Part shown: positions 30,294 to 39,903 of the stretch, piece after piece
Layout of the letters: every line of letters begins with the position of its first letter
Numbering within the stretch: position 1 is the stretch's first letter
Notes under the pieces: model-generated
What the model saw: the letters and a program-made list of their open reading frames with translations, nothing else
What the model was told of the DNA's origin: nothing
Databases searched by the model: none
Translations under genes and position numbers: made by a program
Source of the DNA: Mucilaginibacter sp. OK268
GTDB taxonomy: Bacteria > Bacteroidota > Bacteroidia > Sphingobacteriales > Sphingobacteriaceae
Assembly: GCF_900103125.1 (NCBI RefSeq)
Contig: NZ_FNJV01000009.1
Span: 186,001 to 250,000, forward strand
Direction of reading: 5' to 3'
Length of the DNA stretch: 64,000 bases

Positions 30294-30322
30294 TAACTGT
30301 TTGTAAATCAAAATTTAAAAAG

Positions 30323-31846
30323 ATGAAAAATAATAAAATATTACAATTGGTGGCATTGATGGCGGCAGGCAGTTTAATTATGCAGTCATGTAAAAAGCTC
30401 GACAAACAAACATATACGGTTATACCTATTGATAATTTTTATCAAACACCGGCTCAAATAGCTGCCGGTTTGGCTCCGGCCTATACAGCTTTAACACCGT
30501 TGCAAACAGAAAATGTGTTTCAGCTTAATGAAGCATCGACAGATGAAATGATTATCCCAACCCGTGGTAATGACTGGTATGATGGTGGTGTGCATACACA
30601 ACTGTGGACTCATAATTTTGCTGTTGATAACGCAAACGTTAATGGTGGTTGGGCAGACTTAAGTGCCGGTATAACTAAATGTAACTTTGTTATCAGCATT
30701 ATTAATGGTTTAGCTGCTAAACCGGCAAATGCTCCGGCTCTTATTGCAGAGATCAGTGTACTGCGAGATTATTACCTGTTTTTAATGACCGACCTTTATG
30801 GTAACATACCCTTGGTAACCTCTTATAGTACCAGCGCTAGTTTAGCCCCGGTAAAAAGAGCCGATATTTATGCTTACCTGGAAAACGACCTGCTTAAAAA
30901 TATTCCGTTATTGTCTGGTGATAATGCTACCAAAAATCCTGGTATCTATGGTCACGTTAATAAATGGACAGGTTATATGCTGTTAAGTAAGTTGTATTTG
31001 AACGCACAGGTTTATACAGGCACACCTCAATGGGCAAAAGCTCAAACTGCTGCTCAAACGGTTATCGATTCAAACAAATATAGCCTGCAACCTAACTTTT
31101 TAGACAATTTTACCTATACAAATCGCGGTTCTGTTGAAAATATATTTTGTATACCCTTCAACTACCCGCTTATTAAAGGTAACGTAATTCAAATGTATAC
31201 CCTGAATTATAACAACAACCAAACATTTAATTTAACCAGTCAACCTTATAATGGGTTTTGCGCGCCAACCGCATTCTATCGTACATTTACAGCCGCCGAT
31301 GTTCGTAAAAAAATGTGGCTTACCGGGCAGCAATTCACCGCCGCCGGGGCTCCTATTAACGGCACGGTGATAAGTATTTATGTTAATGAGTTAAGCAACC
31401 CTGCCGATAGCTTTAAATACGCAGGAGCCCGTAGTGTGAAATATCAGCCGCAACCCGGCACCGGTAGTGATGGCACCAGTAATGATGGGGTTAGGTTCCG
31501 GTTGGCCGACGCCTATATGATGGTGGCCGAAGCTCAATTGAATCAGGGTAATGTGGCTGGTGCGTTGATTAACGTAAACAAGATCAGACAAAGAGCGGGC
31601 GTGCCAAATTTAACGTCTTTAACTGCTGATGATCTCCTGGCCGAACGTGGCCGTGAGTTTGCATGGGAAGGCTGGCGCAGGAATGACCTGATCAGGTTTG
31701 AGGTGGCAACTGGCAAAAAATACTTTACGGGCGCACGTGTACCAGGTAAAGTTCAGGACGCAGCCGATAATCATACCTTCCTTTATCCAATACCTCAACC
31801 ACAAATTAATACTAACCCATTGCTAAAACAAAATCCGGGTTATTAA
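30323..31846 (+). CDS. SusD/RagB-family nutrient-binding lipoprotein
   Basis: The 507-residue product has a lipobox ending IMQSCKK at about residue 22 and the helical SusD fold: EISVLRDYYLFLMTDLYGNIP at about 145-165 and LLAERGREFAWEGWRRNDLIRF at about 435-455. It is the surface lid of the transporter encoded just upstream. A good terminator follows, so the genes from 31978 on need their own promoter or read-through. Confidence 0.95.
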   Translation: MKNNKILQLVALMAAGSLIMQSCKKLDKQTYTVIPIDNFYQTPAQIAAGLAPAYTALTPLQTENVFQLNEASTDEMIIPTRGNDWYDGGVHTQLWTHNFAVDNANVNGGWADLSAGITKCNFVISIINGLAAKPANAPALIAEISVLRDYYLFLMTDLYGNIPLVTSYSTSASLAPVKRADIYAYLENDLLKNIPLLSGDNATKNPGIYGHVNKWTGYMLLSKLYLNAQVYTGTPQWAKAQTAAQTVIDSNKYSLQPNFLDNFTYTNRGSVENIFCIPFNYPLIKGNVIQMYTLNYNNNQTFNLTSQPYNGFCAPTAFYRTFTAADVRKKMWLTGQQFTAAGAPINGTVISIYVNELSNPADSFKYAGARSVKYQPQPGTGSDGTSNDGVRFRLADAYMMVAEAQLNQGNVAGALINVNKIRQRAGVPNLTSLTADDLLAERGREFAWEGWRRNDLIRFEVATGKKYFTGARVPGKVQDAADNHTFLYPIPQPQINTNPLLKQNPGY

Positions 31847-31872
31847 TTAATACATTTGATTTATGCTAATAG

Positions 31873-31910
31873 AACAATGGAACAGCTTAAAACTGTTCCA
31901 TTGTTTTTAT
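31873..31910 (+). terminator. Rho-independent terminator after SusD
   Basis: Arms AACAATGGAACAG (31873-31885) and CTGTTCCATTGTT (31893-31905) are exact complements with a 7-nt loop, followed by a T run. Confidence 0.88.
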
Positions 31911-31977
31911 AAAAAGCGCTGAATAAGATTGCAGACCGATCCAAATAATATTGTAATTTCAGTGTGGTTCCTAAAAC

Positions 31978-32907
31978 ATGAAAATAACATTTGCTGTACT
32001 CGTTTTACTCATCATTGCGGCCTTTATACCTTTTCATCAACATGCCAGTATTAATATCAGGGCAAATTATTTTGAGGTAAGCCAGCAATTGATATCGGCC
32101 GATAACTGGAAACGCTGGCAGCCCGATATCAGGAATGAGTTGACCAATGCTAAACAGGATAAGTTAAGTGCAGATGCTAGTGCATTTTTGATCAGTATAC
32201 CGGGGCAGTCTTTTAAAGTGGAAAGCATGAGCGCTAATACTTTTAATGTTACCAGAACACAAAATCATATGGAGCACCTATATCAGTATACGGTGATGCC
32301 GGATGTGGCAAATAACCATGCGACTATAGCTGTTGATGTTAAAAATAATGTAGGTAAATGGTTGCTTTCGAAGCTTGATTCGTCCGGAAACATACTTGAT
32401 GATCTTAGATCGTTGAAGGGATTTATGGAAAATGCCAAACAGTATTACGGGTTTAATATCAACGAAAAAAATGTTGATGAAACTTATCTGGTTATTAAAA
32501 AGGAAACGATACTTACCAGGAATAAATACGCTGAAATAGCCCGTGCAGCAAAAGATGTACGTGATTTTATTGCGCAGAATAATTTACAGGTCCGGCAATC
32601 TTTAGCAGGAGCTTATTACCCTAAAAAAACAGATTCGTTGCAGATATTGATCGGGATACCTGTAAATAAACAGGTAAATTCAACCGGCGGCATTACCTTT
32701 ATGCACATGCCTGGAGGTAAATGGTTAGTGGGCGATTATAAAGGCAAATACAGCGGCAGGCAACAGTTATATAATGCTATGGAAAAATATATGCAGGATC
32801 ATGCTTTATTAAAACAAATAGCGCCATTTGAAAGATATCTTGATAATAAACCCCCTGCCAGCGACGATGATATCATAAACATGCAGGTTAATTACCCGGT
32901 GCTTTAA
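31978..32907 (+). CDS. Membrane-anchored GyrI-like / AraC effector-binding protein
   Basis: This 309-residue protein has an N-terminal hydrophobic anchor or signal (ITFAVLVLLIIAAFIPF). A first half of about 150 residues resembles an SRPBCC-type cavity domain. A second half (about 155-309) has the GyrI-like effector-binding pattern, with GGITFMHMPGGKWLVGDYKG and the typical ending FERYLDNKPPASDDDIINMQ. The family binds small molecules; no DNA-binding part is present, so it is not a regulator by itself. It begins the gene string that runs to 41563, with 13 bp to the next gene. Confidence 0.75.
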   Translation: MKITFAVLVLLIIAAFIPFHQHASINIRANYFEVSQQLISADNWKRWQPDIRNELTNAKQDKLSADASAFLISIPGQSFKVESMSANTFNVTRTQNHMEHLYQYTVMPDVANNHATIAVDVKNNVGKWLLSKLDSSGNILDDLRSLKGFMENAKQYYGFNINEKNVDETYLVIKKETILTRNKYAEIARAAKDVRDFIAQNNLQVRQSLAGAYYPKKTDSLQILIGIPVNKQVNSTGGITFMHMPGGKWLVGDYKGKYSGRQQLYNAMEKYMQDHALLKQIAPFERYLDNKPPASDDDIINMQVNYPVL

Positions 32908-32920
32908 CATAATTTATACC

Positions 32921-35900
32921 ATGCAGTACAGATCACTTTATTTTTTAGCGTTATTGCTTTTGGGAGTGATTTCGTGCAAACAAAAACCTGTTGCACCCCC
33001 ACTCCTTGAGCAGTTATCCTCCGCTCAAACTAATATCCATTTTGTAAACCGCATCAGCGATAATGAACGGCCAGGTATCCTGGACTACCTGTATTACTAT
33101 AACGGCGGGGGTGTCGCTGTTGGCGACATTAATAATGATGGCTTGCCCGATCTGTTTTTTACGGCCAATCAAAAAGGAGGCAATAAACTATATCTGAACA
33201 AAGGTAATTTCAAGTTTGAAGATATTACCCAAAAAGCCGGTATTTTAGGCTCTGCAGATTGGAGCACTGGTGTTACTATGGCCGATGTTAATAACGATGG
33301 CTACCTGGATATTTACGTGTGCGCGGTAGCCGGGAAGCTGGGTTTAAAAGGGCATAACCTGCTCTACATCAATAACCACAACGGTACGTTTACAGAGCGC
33401 TCTGCGGAGTATGGACTTGATTTTTCGGGCTTCTCCACACAGGCTGTATTTTTTGATTATAACCACGATGGCAAATTGGATTGCTACCTGCTCAACCAGT
33501 CGGACCACTCCGTAGCCGTTTATGGAGATACTGCCGCGCGCAAAACGGAGAATAAACTGGCGGGCAGCAAATTATATCTCAACACCGGCGAGCATTTTAC
33601 GGATGTAACCAAAAAGGCGGGCATTTACAGCAGCGCGCTGGGTTATGGCCTGGGTGTAGCGGTTGGTGATCTGAACAATGATGGCTGGGAAGATATTTAT
33701 GTGGGTAATGATTTTCACGAGAATGATTATTACTACATCAACAACCACAATGGAACTTTTACAGAATCGGGCGCCAAACATTTTAATCATTACAGCCGCT
33801 TCAGTATGGGTAATGATATGGCCGATTTTAATAATGATGGTCAGCTGGATATTATCACAGCCGATATGCTTCCATCCGAAGAAACCGTGCTGAAAAGTTA
33901 TGGCGGCGATGAATCCTATGATCAGTATAAATTCAAGATCACCCGCAATGGTTTCCAGGATCAGTACTCACGCAACGCGCTGCAAAAAAACATGGGCAAT
34001 GGCGAAGCTTTTAGCGACGTGGCTCTGATGGATGGTGTTTACGCTACCGACTGGAGTTGGAGCCCACTATTGGCCGATTTTGATAACGACGGGATCAAGG
34101 ATTTATTTATCGCTAACGGCATCAAACGCCGCGCACTGGACATGGATTATGTTACCTATGTTTCGAATGACCAGGTACAGGGTATGCTGAACAGCGGCCG
34201 GGGTTTTGATAGTACGGTGCTGGATAAAATGCCATTAGGTGCCGTACACAGTTATTTATTTAAAGGGAATACCAACGAAAAGTTTACCGATAAAAGCATC
34301 GACTGGGGAATGGGAAACCCCGGTTTGGCCAATGGCGCGGTATATGCCGATCTGGATAACGATGGCAAGCTTGATCTGGTGACCAATAACGTAAACCATG
34401 AGGCTGGTATCTATAAAAATAACTCACCGCAAATAGCTTATCTCAGTCTCAAATTCATTGGCAGGTACGATAACGATTTCGGTATCGGTGTAAAAGCCTA
34501 CGTTTTTTGTGGCGGACAAATGCAATATGAGCAGTTGATGCTTACCCGGGGCTTTGAGTCATCGGTAGAACCGAGACTGCACTTTGGTTTAGGTAAAAGC
34601 AAAACTGTGGATAGTGTGCTGATTGTTTGGCCCAATCAGGCAACCCAGTTATTCAAAAATGTAAAAGCTAATCAACAATTAACGATCGACCAACGTAACG
34701 TGACAGGCCAGTTTGATTATAAACAGTTTTTTCCATTACCAAAACCATTGTTGCAGGAAATTACGAATACCATTCACACCAACTGGAAACACCGGGAAGA
34801 TGATTTTGTTGATTTTAACCAGCAGCCACTCATTCCACATATGCTTTCGGCCGAAGGACCGCGAATAGCGGTTGCCGATGTAAACCATGATGGCCTGGAC
34901 GATTTTTATGTTTGCGGGGCCGGTAACCAGTCCGGCGCTTTATTTATCCAAACCACAACAGGTGATTTTAAACCCTCAGCGCAACCCGCTTTTGTAACGG
35001 ATTCAGCAAGCGAGGATGTGGACGCTGTTTTCCTGGATGCCAATGACGATGGCTTCCCCGATCTGTATGTGGCCAGCGGCGGCAATGAACTGCGAACCGG
35101 CTCGCCGGAGTTGGCCGACAGGCTGTACATGAATGATGGTAAGGGGAGTTTTACACGCTCGGCCAATATTTCATCCGTCAAAGTAAATAAAGCAGCTGTA
35201 GCCGTAGCCGATGTGAACCATGACGGCTATCCCGATATTTTTGTGGGCGGCGCGCCAGATAGTTTTGGCTTTGGCAAGATCCCGGAATCGTACCTGTTAA
35301 TGAACGATGGACATGGCGTATATCACCAGATAATTATTCCTGACGAATTAAAATATGCCGGAATGTTACGCTCTGCGGCTTTTGCCGATCTGGATAACGA
35401 TGGCTGGTCCGACCTTGTGGTGGCCGGTGAATGGATGCCTGTAAAAATATACCTCAACAAAAAAGGTAAACTGGTACAACAGCATCAAACTGAAACAGAT
35501 CAACTATCGGGCTGGTGGCAAAAAGTAGTACTGGCCGATGTGGATGGCGACGGGAAAATAGATATCCTCGCCGGTAATTATGGCTGCAATTCCAAACTGA
35601 AACCTACGCTTGATAATCCGCTGAAACTCTATCTGTCAGACCTGGACAAGAACGGTACTGTCGATCCTATTGTAGCTTACGGTATCGATCAAAAATACTA
35701 TACTTTTTTGGGCAAGGGCGATATTGAAAAACAGGTACCGCTCATCAAAAAGAAGTTTTTATACTTCCACAATTTTGCCGGTAAAACGGTAGAACAGTTG
35801 TTTGGCGATTCGCTTAATGACAACAAGCCATTAAAAACCGCTTCTTTTCGATCAGGCGTTTTTTATAACAAGGGAGAAGGGCATTTTGAGTTTAAAGCTT

Positions 35901-36208
35901 TCCCTGCATCGGCACAAGTAGCGCCGCTTTTTGGCCTTACCGTATTTTCGGCAGGAAACAATAAAGGGGTACTGGCCGGTGGTAATTTTAGCGGTGTATT
36001 ACCTTACGAAGGTAAATACGATGCCGACTATGGCGATGTGATGCTGCTGAATAATAAGCGGGATTTAATCAAGAACTCTACCGCATCATCCGGGCTATTG
36101 CTCCGGGGCGAGGTACGTGATATTAAAGCTATAAAAACGGCAAAGGGTGTAATTTATGCCTTTGCGATTAACAATAAACCACTCCGGTTTTTTAAATGGA
36201 ATAATTGA
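32921..36208 (+). CDS. FG-GAP/VCBS-repeat lipoprotein with ASPIC/UnbV domain
   Basis: A lipobox (LLLGVISC) is followed by 1095 residues rich in calcium-binding FG-GAP/VCBS motifs of the form D-x-N-x-D-G-x-x-D, for example DINNDGLPDLFF, DVNNDGYLDIYV, DLNNDGWEDIYV, DLDNDGKLDLVT and DVDGDGKIDILA. These occur in two sets that suggest two seven-bladed propellers. An ASPIC/UnbV-like domain lies between them (about 500-600, LHFGLGKSKTVDSVLIVWPN). Proteins of this type are common beside SusC/SusD genes, where a surface role is assumed but not shown. It ends 1 bp before the start of the GH65 gene. Confidence 0.9.
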   Translation: MQYRSLYFLALLLLGVISCKQKPVAPPLLEQLSSAQTNIHFVNRISDNERPGILDYLYYYNGGGVAVGDINNDGLPDLFFTANQKGGNKLYLNKGNFKFEDITQKAGILGSADWSTGVTMADVNNDGYLDIYVCAVAGKLGLKGHNLLYINNHNGTFTERSAEYGLDFSGFSTQAVFFDYNHDGKLDCYLLNQSDHSVAVYGDTAARKTENKLAGSKLYLNTGEHFTDVTKKAGIYSSALGYGLGVAVGDLNNDGWEDIYVGNDFHENDYYYINNHNGTFTESGAKHFNHYSRFSMGNDMADFNNDGQLDIITADMLPSEETVLKSYGGDESYDQYKFKITRNGFQDQYSRNALQKNMGNGEAFSDVALMDGVYATDWSWSPLLADFDNDGIKDLFIANGIKRRALDMDYVTYVSNDQVQGMLNSGRGFDSTVLDKMPLGAVHSYLFKGNTNEKFTDKSIDWGMGNPGLANGAVYADLDNDGKLDLVTNNVNHEAGIYKNNSPQIAYLSLKFIGRYDNDFGIGVKAYVFCGGQMQYEQLMLTRGFESSVEPRLHFGLGKSKTVDSVLIVWPNQATQLFKNVKANQQLTIDQRNVTGQFDYKQFFPLPKPLLQEITNTIHTNWKHREDDFVDFNQQPLIPHMLSAEGPRIAVADVNHDGLDDFYVCGAGNQSGALFIQTTTGDFKPSAQPAFVTDSASEDVDAVFLDANDDGFPDLYVASGGNELRTGSPELADRLYMNDGKGSFTRSANISSVKVNKAAVAVADVNHDGYPDIFVGGAPDSFGFGKIPESYLLMNDGHGVYHQIIIPDELKYAGMLRSAAFADLDNDGWSDLVVAGEWMPVKIYLNKKGKLVQQHQTETDQLSGWWQKVVLADVDGDGKIDILAGNYGCNSKLKPTLDNPLKLYLSDLDKNGTVDPIVAYGIDQKYYTFLGKGDIEKQVPLIKKKFLYFHNFAGKTVEQLFGDSLNDNKPLKTASFRSGVFYNKGEGHFEFKAFPASAQVAPLFGLTVFSAGNNKGVLAGGNFSGVLPYEGKYDADYGDVMLLNNKRDLIKNSTASSGLLLRGEVRDIKAIKTAKGVIYAFAINNKPLRFFKWNN

Positions 36209-36209
36209 T

Positions 36210-38243
36210 ATGAACAAAATATATATTTTATTGATCGGTCTTTTTTGTTTTAGTATATCGATATTAAAAGCCCAGGATGCCTGGAAAATAAAAGCCGATA
36301 AGATAGATCCCGCTAACTACTATGGCATAACAGTAGCTAACGGGATGATCGGTATTGTGTCGTCGCCCGAGCCGTTTAAGGTGAAAAATGTGGTGCTTGC
36401 CGGCGCTTATGATCTGTATGGCCGAGGTAGGGTGAGTAACTTCCTGAACAGTTTTAACCTGCTCAGCATGTACCTGGAAGTAGATGGCAAACGCATCGAT
36501 GCCAAAAACATCAGTAACTTTAAACAGGAGCTGGATATGCAGCATGCCGCCTTCACCACCACCTTTGATTATGGCGATGCAGCCTCCGTTAAATACACCT
36601 ATTACTCCTTAAGGCAGCTGCCTTTTACCGTGTTGATGGATATCGGCATCACGGCTAAAAAAGCCATCAAAGTTACTGCTGCCAGCGTGATGGAAGCTCC
36701 TGACGCTTTAAAAGAGGTGCAGAACTATTATAACGAGATAGACAGACCACACGTAACCATTAGTCTACTCACATCAACCGCTAAAAGCCCAACGGGTAAA
36801 CTACAGCTTTGTGCTTCCAATACCTTTTTATTTAACGAGCAGCATGGTCAGGAACCAAGGGTGATCCACGAGATGTGGGATAACAATATGCACCTGATGA
36901 AATTTAGCAAATCCATTGCAGCGGGGCAAACGTATCAGTACGCTTTGGCTGGCTCGTCGATCACCTCTGCACATGACGCCGACCCGCTGAACCAGGCCGA
37001 GCGCCTCACCATGTTTGCCAAACTGGAAGGCCGGGAAAGACTGGTCAAATACCATGAACAAGCCTGGGATGACCTCTGGAAAAGCGATATCAAAATTGAA
37101 GGCGACGCGCAGGCCCAGCAGGATGTGCACAGTATGTTGTATCATCTGTATTCCTTTTCACGGGCAGGGACTGCCTACTCGCCATCGCCCATGGGCTTAT
37201 CGGGTTTAGGCTATAATGGTCACGTTTTTTGGGATGCTGATCTGTGGATGTACCCCGCTTTGTTGGTGATGCACCCGGATATCGCGAAATCATTAGTCGA
37301 ATATCGTTTTCAGCGATTAGCTGCCGCAAAGCAAAATGCCTTTTCGCATGGATATAAAGGCGCGATGTTCCCATGGGAAAGTGCTGACAGCGGCGTAGAG
37401 GAAACCCCGGTTTGGGCGCTGAGTGGTCCGTTTGAGCACCACATTACCGCCGATGTGGCCCTGGCTGCCTGGAACTACTATTGTGTTACCCAGGATAAGC
37501 AATGGTTGCAGGAAAAAGGCTGGCCAATATTATCAGCAACCGCCGATTTCTGGGCGAGCCGGGTAGAGCGTAACGGCGATGGCCATTATGATATTAAAGA
37601 TGTAGTGGCTGCCGATGAATGGGCCGAAAATGTAGACAATAACGCTTATACCAATGCCGTCGCCAAAGCCAACCTGCAAGCTGCTACAGCCGCTGCCAAA
37701 ATACTGGGTATCACAGCCGACCCTGATTGGCAACAGGTAGAACAAAATATCCCGATCCTGAAATTCCCGGATGGCGTTACCAAAGAGTTTGCCAGCTATA
37801 AAGGCGAAGGCATTAAACAGGCTGATGTAAACCTGCTGGCTTATCCGCTAAAAACCATAACCGATCCGGCGCAGATCAAAAAAGACCTGGAGTATTACGA
37901 AACCCGTGTGCCAAACGAGGGTACGCCCGCCATGACACAAGGCATATTTACTTTGCTGTATGCCCGTTTAGGTAACGGTGATAAAGCGTATCATTTTTTC
38001 AAAGATGCTTATGAGCCCAACCTGTTGCCGCCATTCCGGGTTATTGCCGAAACCAAAGGCGGTACCAATCCTTATTTCGCTACTGGAGCAGGAGGTATTA
38101 TTCAAAGTTTATTGATGGGGTTTGGCGGACTGGATATTACCCCTGAAGGTATTGTGCAACTCAAAAGTAAACTACCCAAAAACTGGAAATCGTTAACCAT
38201 AACTGGTGTAGGTGTTGATAAAAAAACGTATGTTGTAAAGTAA
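36210..38243 (+). CDS. GH65-family glycoside hydrolase or phosphorylase, exported
   Basis: I take the ATG at 36210, which begins a signal peptide (MNKIYILLIGLFCFSISILK) and abuts the upstream stop; an in-frame ATG at 36156 would put 18 residues before it. The 677-residue protein has an N-terminal beta-sandwich and an (alpha/alpha)6 barrel. It has the family motif HVFWDADLWMYP at about 339 and ADEWAENVDNNAYTN at about 466, in which the Glu corresponds to the general acid of GH65. The family acts on alpha-glucosides such as trehalose, maltose or kojibiose, by phosphorolysis in the cytoplasm or hydrolysis in exported members. Export here favours hydrolysis, an inference. Confidence 0.85.
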   Translation: MNKIYILLIGLFCFSISILKAQDAWKIKADKIDPANYYGITVANGMIGIVSSPEPFKVKNVVLAGAYDLYGRGRVSNFLNSFNLLSMYLEVDGKRIDAKNISNFKQELDMQHAAFTTTFDYGDAASVKYTYYSLRQLPFTVLMDIGITAKKAIKVTAASVMEAPDALKEVQNYYNEIDRPHVTISLLTSTAKSPTGKLQLCASNTFLFNEQHGQEPRVIHEMWDNNMHLMKFSKSIAAGQTYQYALAGSSITSAHDADPLNQAERLTMFAKLEGRERLVKYHEQAWDDLWKSDIKIEGDAQAQQDVHSMLYHLYSFSRAGTAYSPSPMGLSGLGYNGHVFWDADLWMYPALLVMHPDIAKSLVEYRFQRLAAAKQNAFSHGYKGAMFPWESADSGVEETPVWALSGPFEHHITADVALAAWNYYCVTQDKQWLQEKGWPILSATADFWASRVERNGDGHYDIKDVVAADEWAENVDNNAYTNAVAKANLQAATAAAKILGITADPDWQQVEQNIPILKFPDGVTKEFASYKGEGIKQADVNLLAYPLKTITDPAQIKKDLEYYETRVPNEGTPAMTQGIFTLLYARLGNGDKAYHFFKDAYEPNLLPPFRVIAETKGGTNPYFATGAGGIIQSLLMGFGGLDITPEGIVQLKSKLPKNWKSLTITGVGVDKKTYVVK

Positions 38244-38250
38244 AAATGGG

Positions 38251-38322
38251 TGTCATCCTGAGCCCCGTCGAAGGGTGAGCGTAGAGGCCTGCACACCATG
38301 CTTCAACAGGCTCAGCATGACA
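38251..38322. repeat. Palindromic repeat, GTCATcCTGAG/CTCAGcATGAC family
   Basis: The unit begins TGTCATCCTGAGC and ends GCTCAGCATGACA, wait-free of any gene, with GTCGAAGG and CACCATGCTTC inside. Related copies are 42971-43042 and 46942-47015. It fills the gap between the GH65 and haloperoxidase-like genes and could fold as a hairpin in the shared mRNA. Confidence 0.8.
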
Positions 38323-38341
38323 GCCTTTTAAAAGATATTCT

Positions 38342-39727
38342 ATGAAATTACTACTGATTTTTATAACTGCCATCGTATTATTTACCTCCTGCAAAAAATC
38401 AGATTATAAAACTGTTTTGCATGATCCGGCATTGTTTAGTCGAACGGTGCATGAACTGAACCGGGTGGTGATGGGAAATAACTTTACGCCGGTGGTAGCT
38501 TCGCGTAATTATGCCTATGCCACGGTGGCGGCCTATGAGGTGATCGCCGCAGGCAGTCCGCAGCAATATCGCTCGCTGGCTGGGCAGTTGAATGGCCTGC
38601 AAACCGTAGCCAAAGCACCCGCCAACCAAACTATTGATTATGAATACGCCGCCCTGCTGGCCTTTTGTAAAGTAGGCGAGGCTGTCACTTTCCCCGAGGG
38701 GAGTTTAAAATATTATACCGATAGCCTGCACAACATGGCGGTTCAGCATGGTATGCCACAAGAGATGGTTAGCAATTCTGAGGCTTTTGCAAAAGCGGTG
38801 GTGGGCTCTATCATGCCCTGGAGCAAGAAGGATAATTACCTGAAAACCCGCAGCGCACCCAAGTTTGCCATTAACAATGTGCCCGGCAGGTGGACACCTA
38901 CGCCACCACTATATGGCGAAGCCGTTGAACCGCATTGGGGTGAGATCCGTACCATGGTGATGCACAACGCCAAAGAATACAGTGTACCGCAACCTCCTCC
39001 ATTTGACGTAACGGATAAAAGCAGCAAATACTATCACGAAGTAATGTACATTAAAAACGCGGTCGACAGTTTAACTCATGACCAGGCGCATATGGCCGAT
39101 TTTTGGGATGACAATCCCGGTAAGCTCAATGTAACCGGGCATGTGATGTTTGTGACCAAGAAATTTTCGCCGCCGGGGCATTGGCTCAGCATTGTGGGCA
39201 TCGGCGCCAAACAGGTAAAAGCCGATTTCAATACAACCGTGTATGCCTATGCTAAAACCGCCATTGCCCTGTTTGATGCCTTTATTGAATCATGGACGGC
39301 CAAATACACCTACGCCACGGCACGCCCCGAAACGGTGATCAACAAATACATTGATCATGAATGGCGGCCACACCTGCAAACACCGCCCTTTCCGGAATAT
39401 ACCTGCGGGCATTGCACCATATCCGCTGCCGCTGCCGAGGCATTGACCAGCGCCCTGGGCGATAATGTAGCTTATACCGATACCTCCGAACTGGAGTTCG
39501 GCATCAAAAGCCGCTCGTACAAATCATTCCGCGATGCGGCTAATGAAAACGTTTGGGCCCGGTTTTATGGGGGCATCCATTTTCATAATTCCTGCATCGT
39601 ATCTAACCAATATGGTAAAATAGTAGGTGATTCTGTGGCGATAAAACTGGTGATGAAAAAGGAGAGTCAGGAATCAAGACAAATAATTTTAATAACAAAA
39701 AGACTAATCAAATCAAGAACTTTATGA
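38342..39727 (+). CDS. Vanadium-haloperoxidase/PAP2-type lipoprotein
   Basis: The 461-residue product has a lipobox (IVLFTSCKK) and the three phosphate/vanadate-binding motifs of the superfamily. K-x6-RP is in KYTYATARP (about residue 320), a GH motif in PEYTCGHCTISAA (about 350), and R-x5-H in ARFYGGIHF (about 407). The usual Ser of SGH is Cys here. It may be a phosphatase or a haloperoxidase; which one cannot be told. The last 20 or so residues (after VMKK) are basic and polar, unlike a normal family end, and run up to the big palindrome that follows. Confidence 0.83.
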   Translation: MKLLLIFITAIVLFTSCKKSDYKTVLHDPALFSRTVHELNRVVMGNNFTPVVASRNYAYATVAAYEVIAAGSPQQYRSLAGQLNGLQTVAKAPANQTIDYEYAALLAFCKVGEAVTFPEGSLKYYTDSLHNMAVQHGMPQEMVSNSEAFAKAVVGSIMPWSKKDNYLKTRSAPKFAINNVPGRWTPTPPLYGEAVEPHWGEIRTMVMHNAKEYSVPQPPPFDVTDKSSKYYHEVMYIKNAVDSLTHDQAHMADFWDDNPGKLNVTGHVMFVTKKFSPPGHWLSIVGIGAKQVKADFNTTVYAYAKTAIALFDAFIESWTAKYTYATARPETVINKYIDHEWRPHLQTPPFPEYTCGHCTISAAAAEALTSALGDNVAYTDTSELEFGIKSRSYKSFRDAANENVWARFYGGIHFHNSCIVSNQYGKIVGDSVAIKLVMKKESQESRQIILITKRLIKSRTL

Positions 39728-39757
39728 TTAGACTTTTTGTTTGTTATCTTGACTCGC

Positions 39758-39885
39758 GCAGTCGCTCGGCTCCAGCCGAGTGACGATTATCCGCAGGCCT
39801 CTGGCCTGCGAGGCAGGTTTTATATATTTTAGCATCGGCCGGAGGCCGGGTAATAACGGTCACTCGGCTGGAGCCGAGCGACTGC
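39758..39885. repeat. Nested palindromic element of 128 bp
   Basis: The outer arms 39758-39784 and 39859-39885 are perfect 27-bp reverse complements, and each arm is itself palindromic (CTCGGCT-CC-AGCCGAG). Inside are two further hairpins, GCAGGCC-TCT-GGCCTGC at 39793-39809 and CGGCC-GGA-GGCCG near 39835-39848. The RNA or single-stranded DNA could fold as a cloverleaf. It lies between the haloperoxidase-like and GH130 genes. No open frame in it is credible. Confidence 0.85.
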
Positions 39886-39903
39886 ATAAAGAGCACATCA
39901 TCT

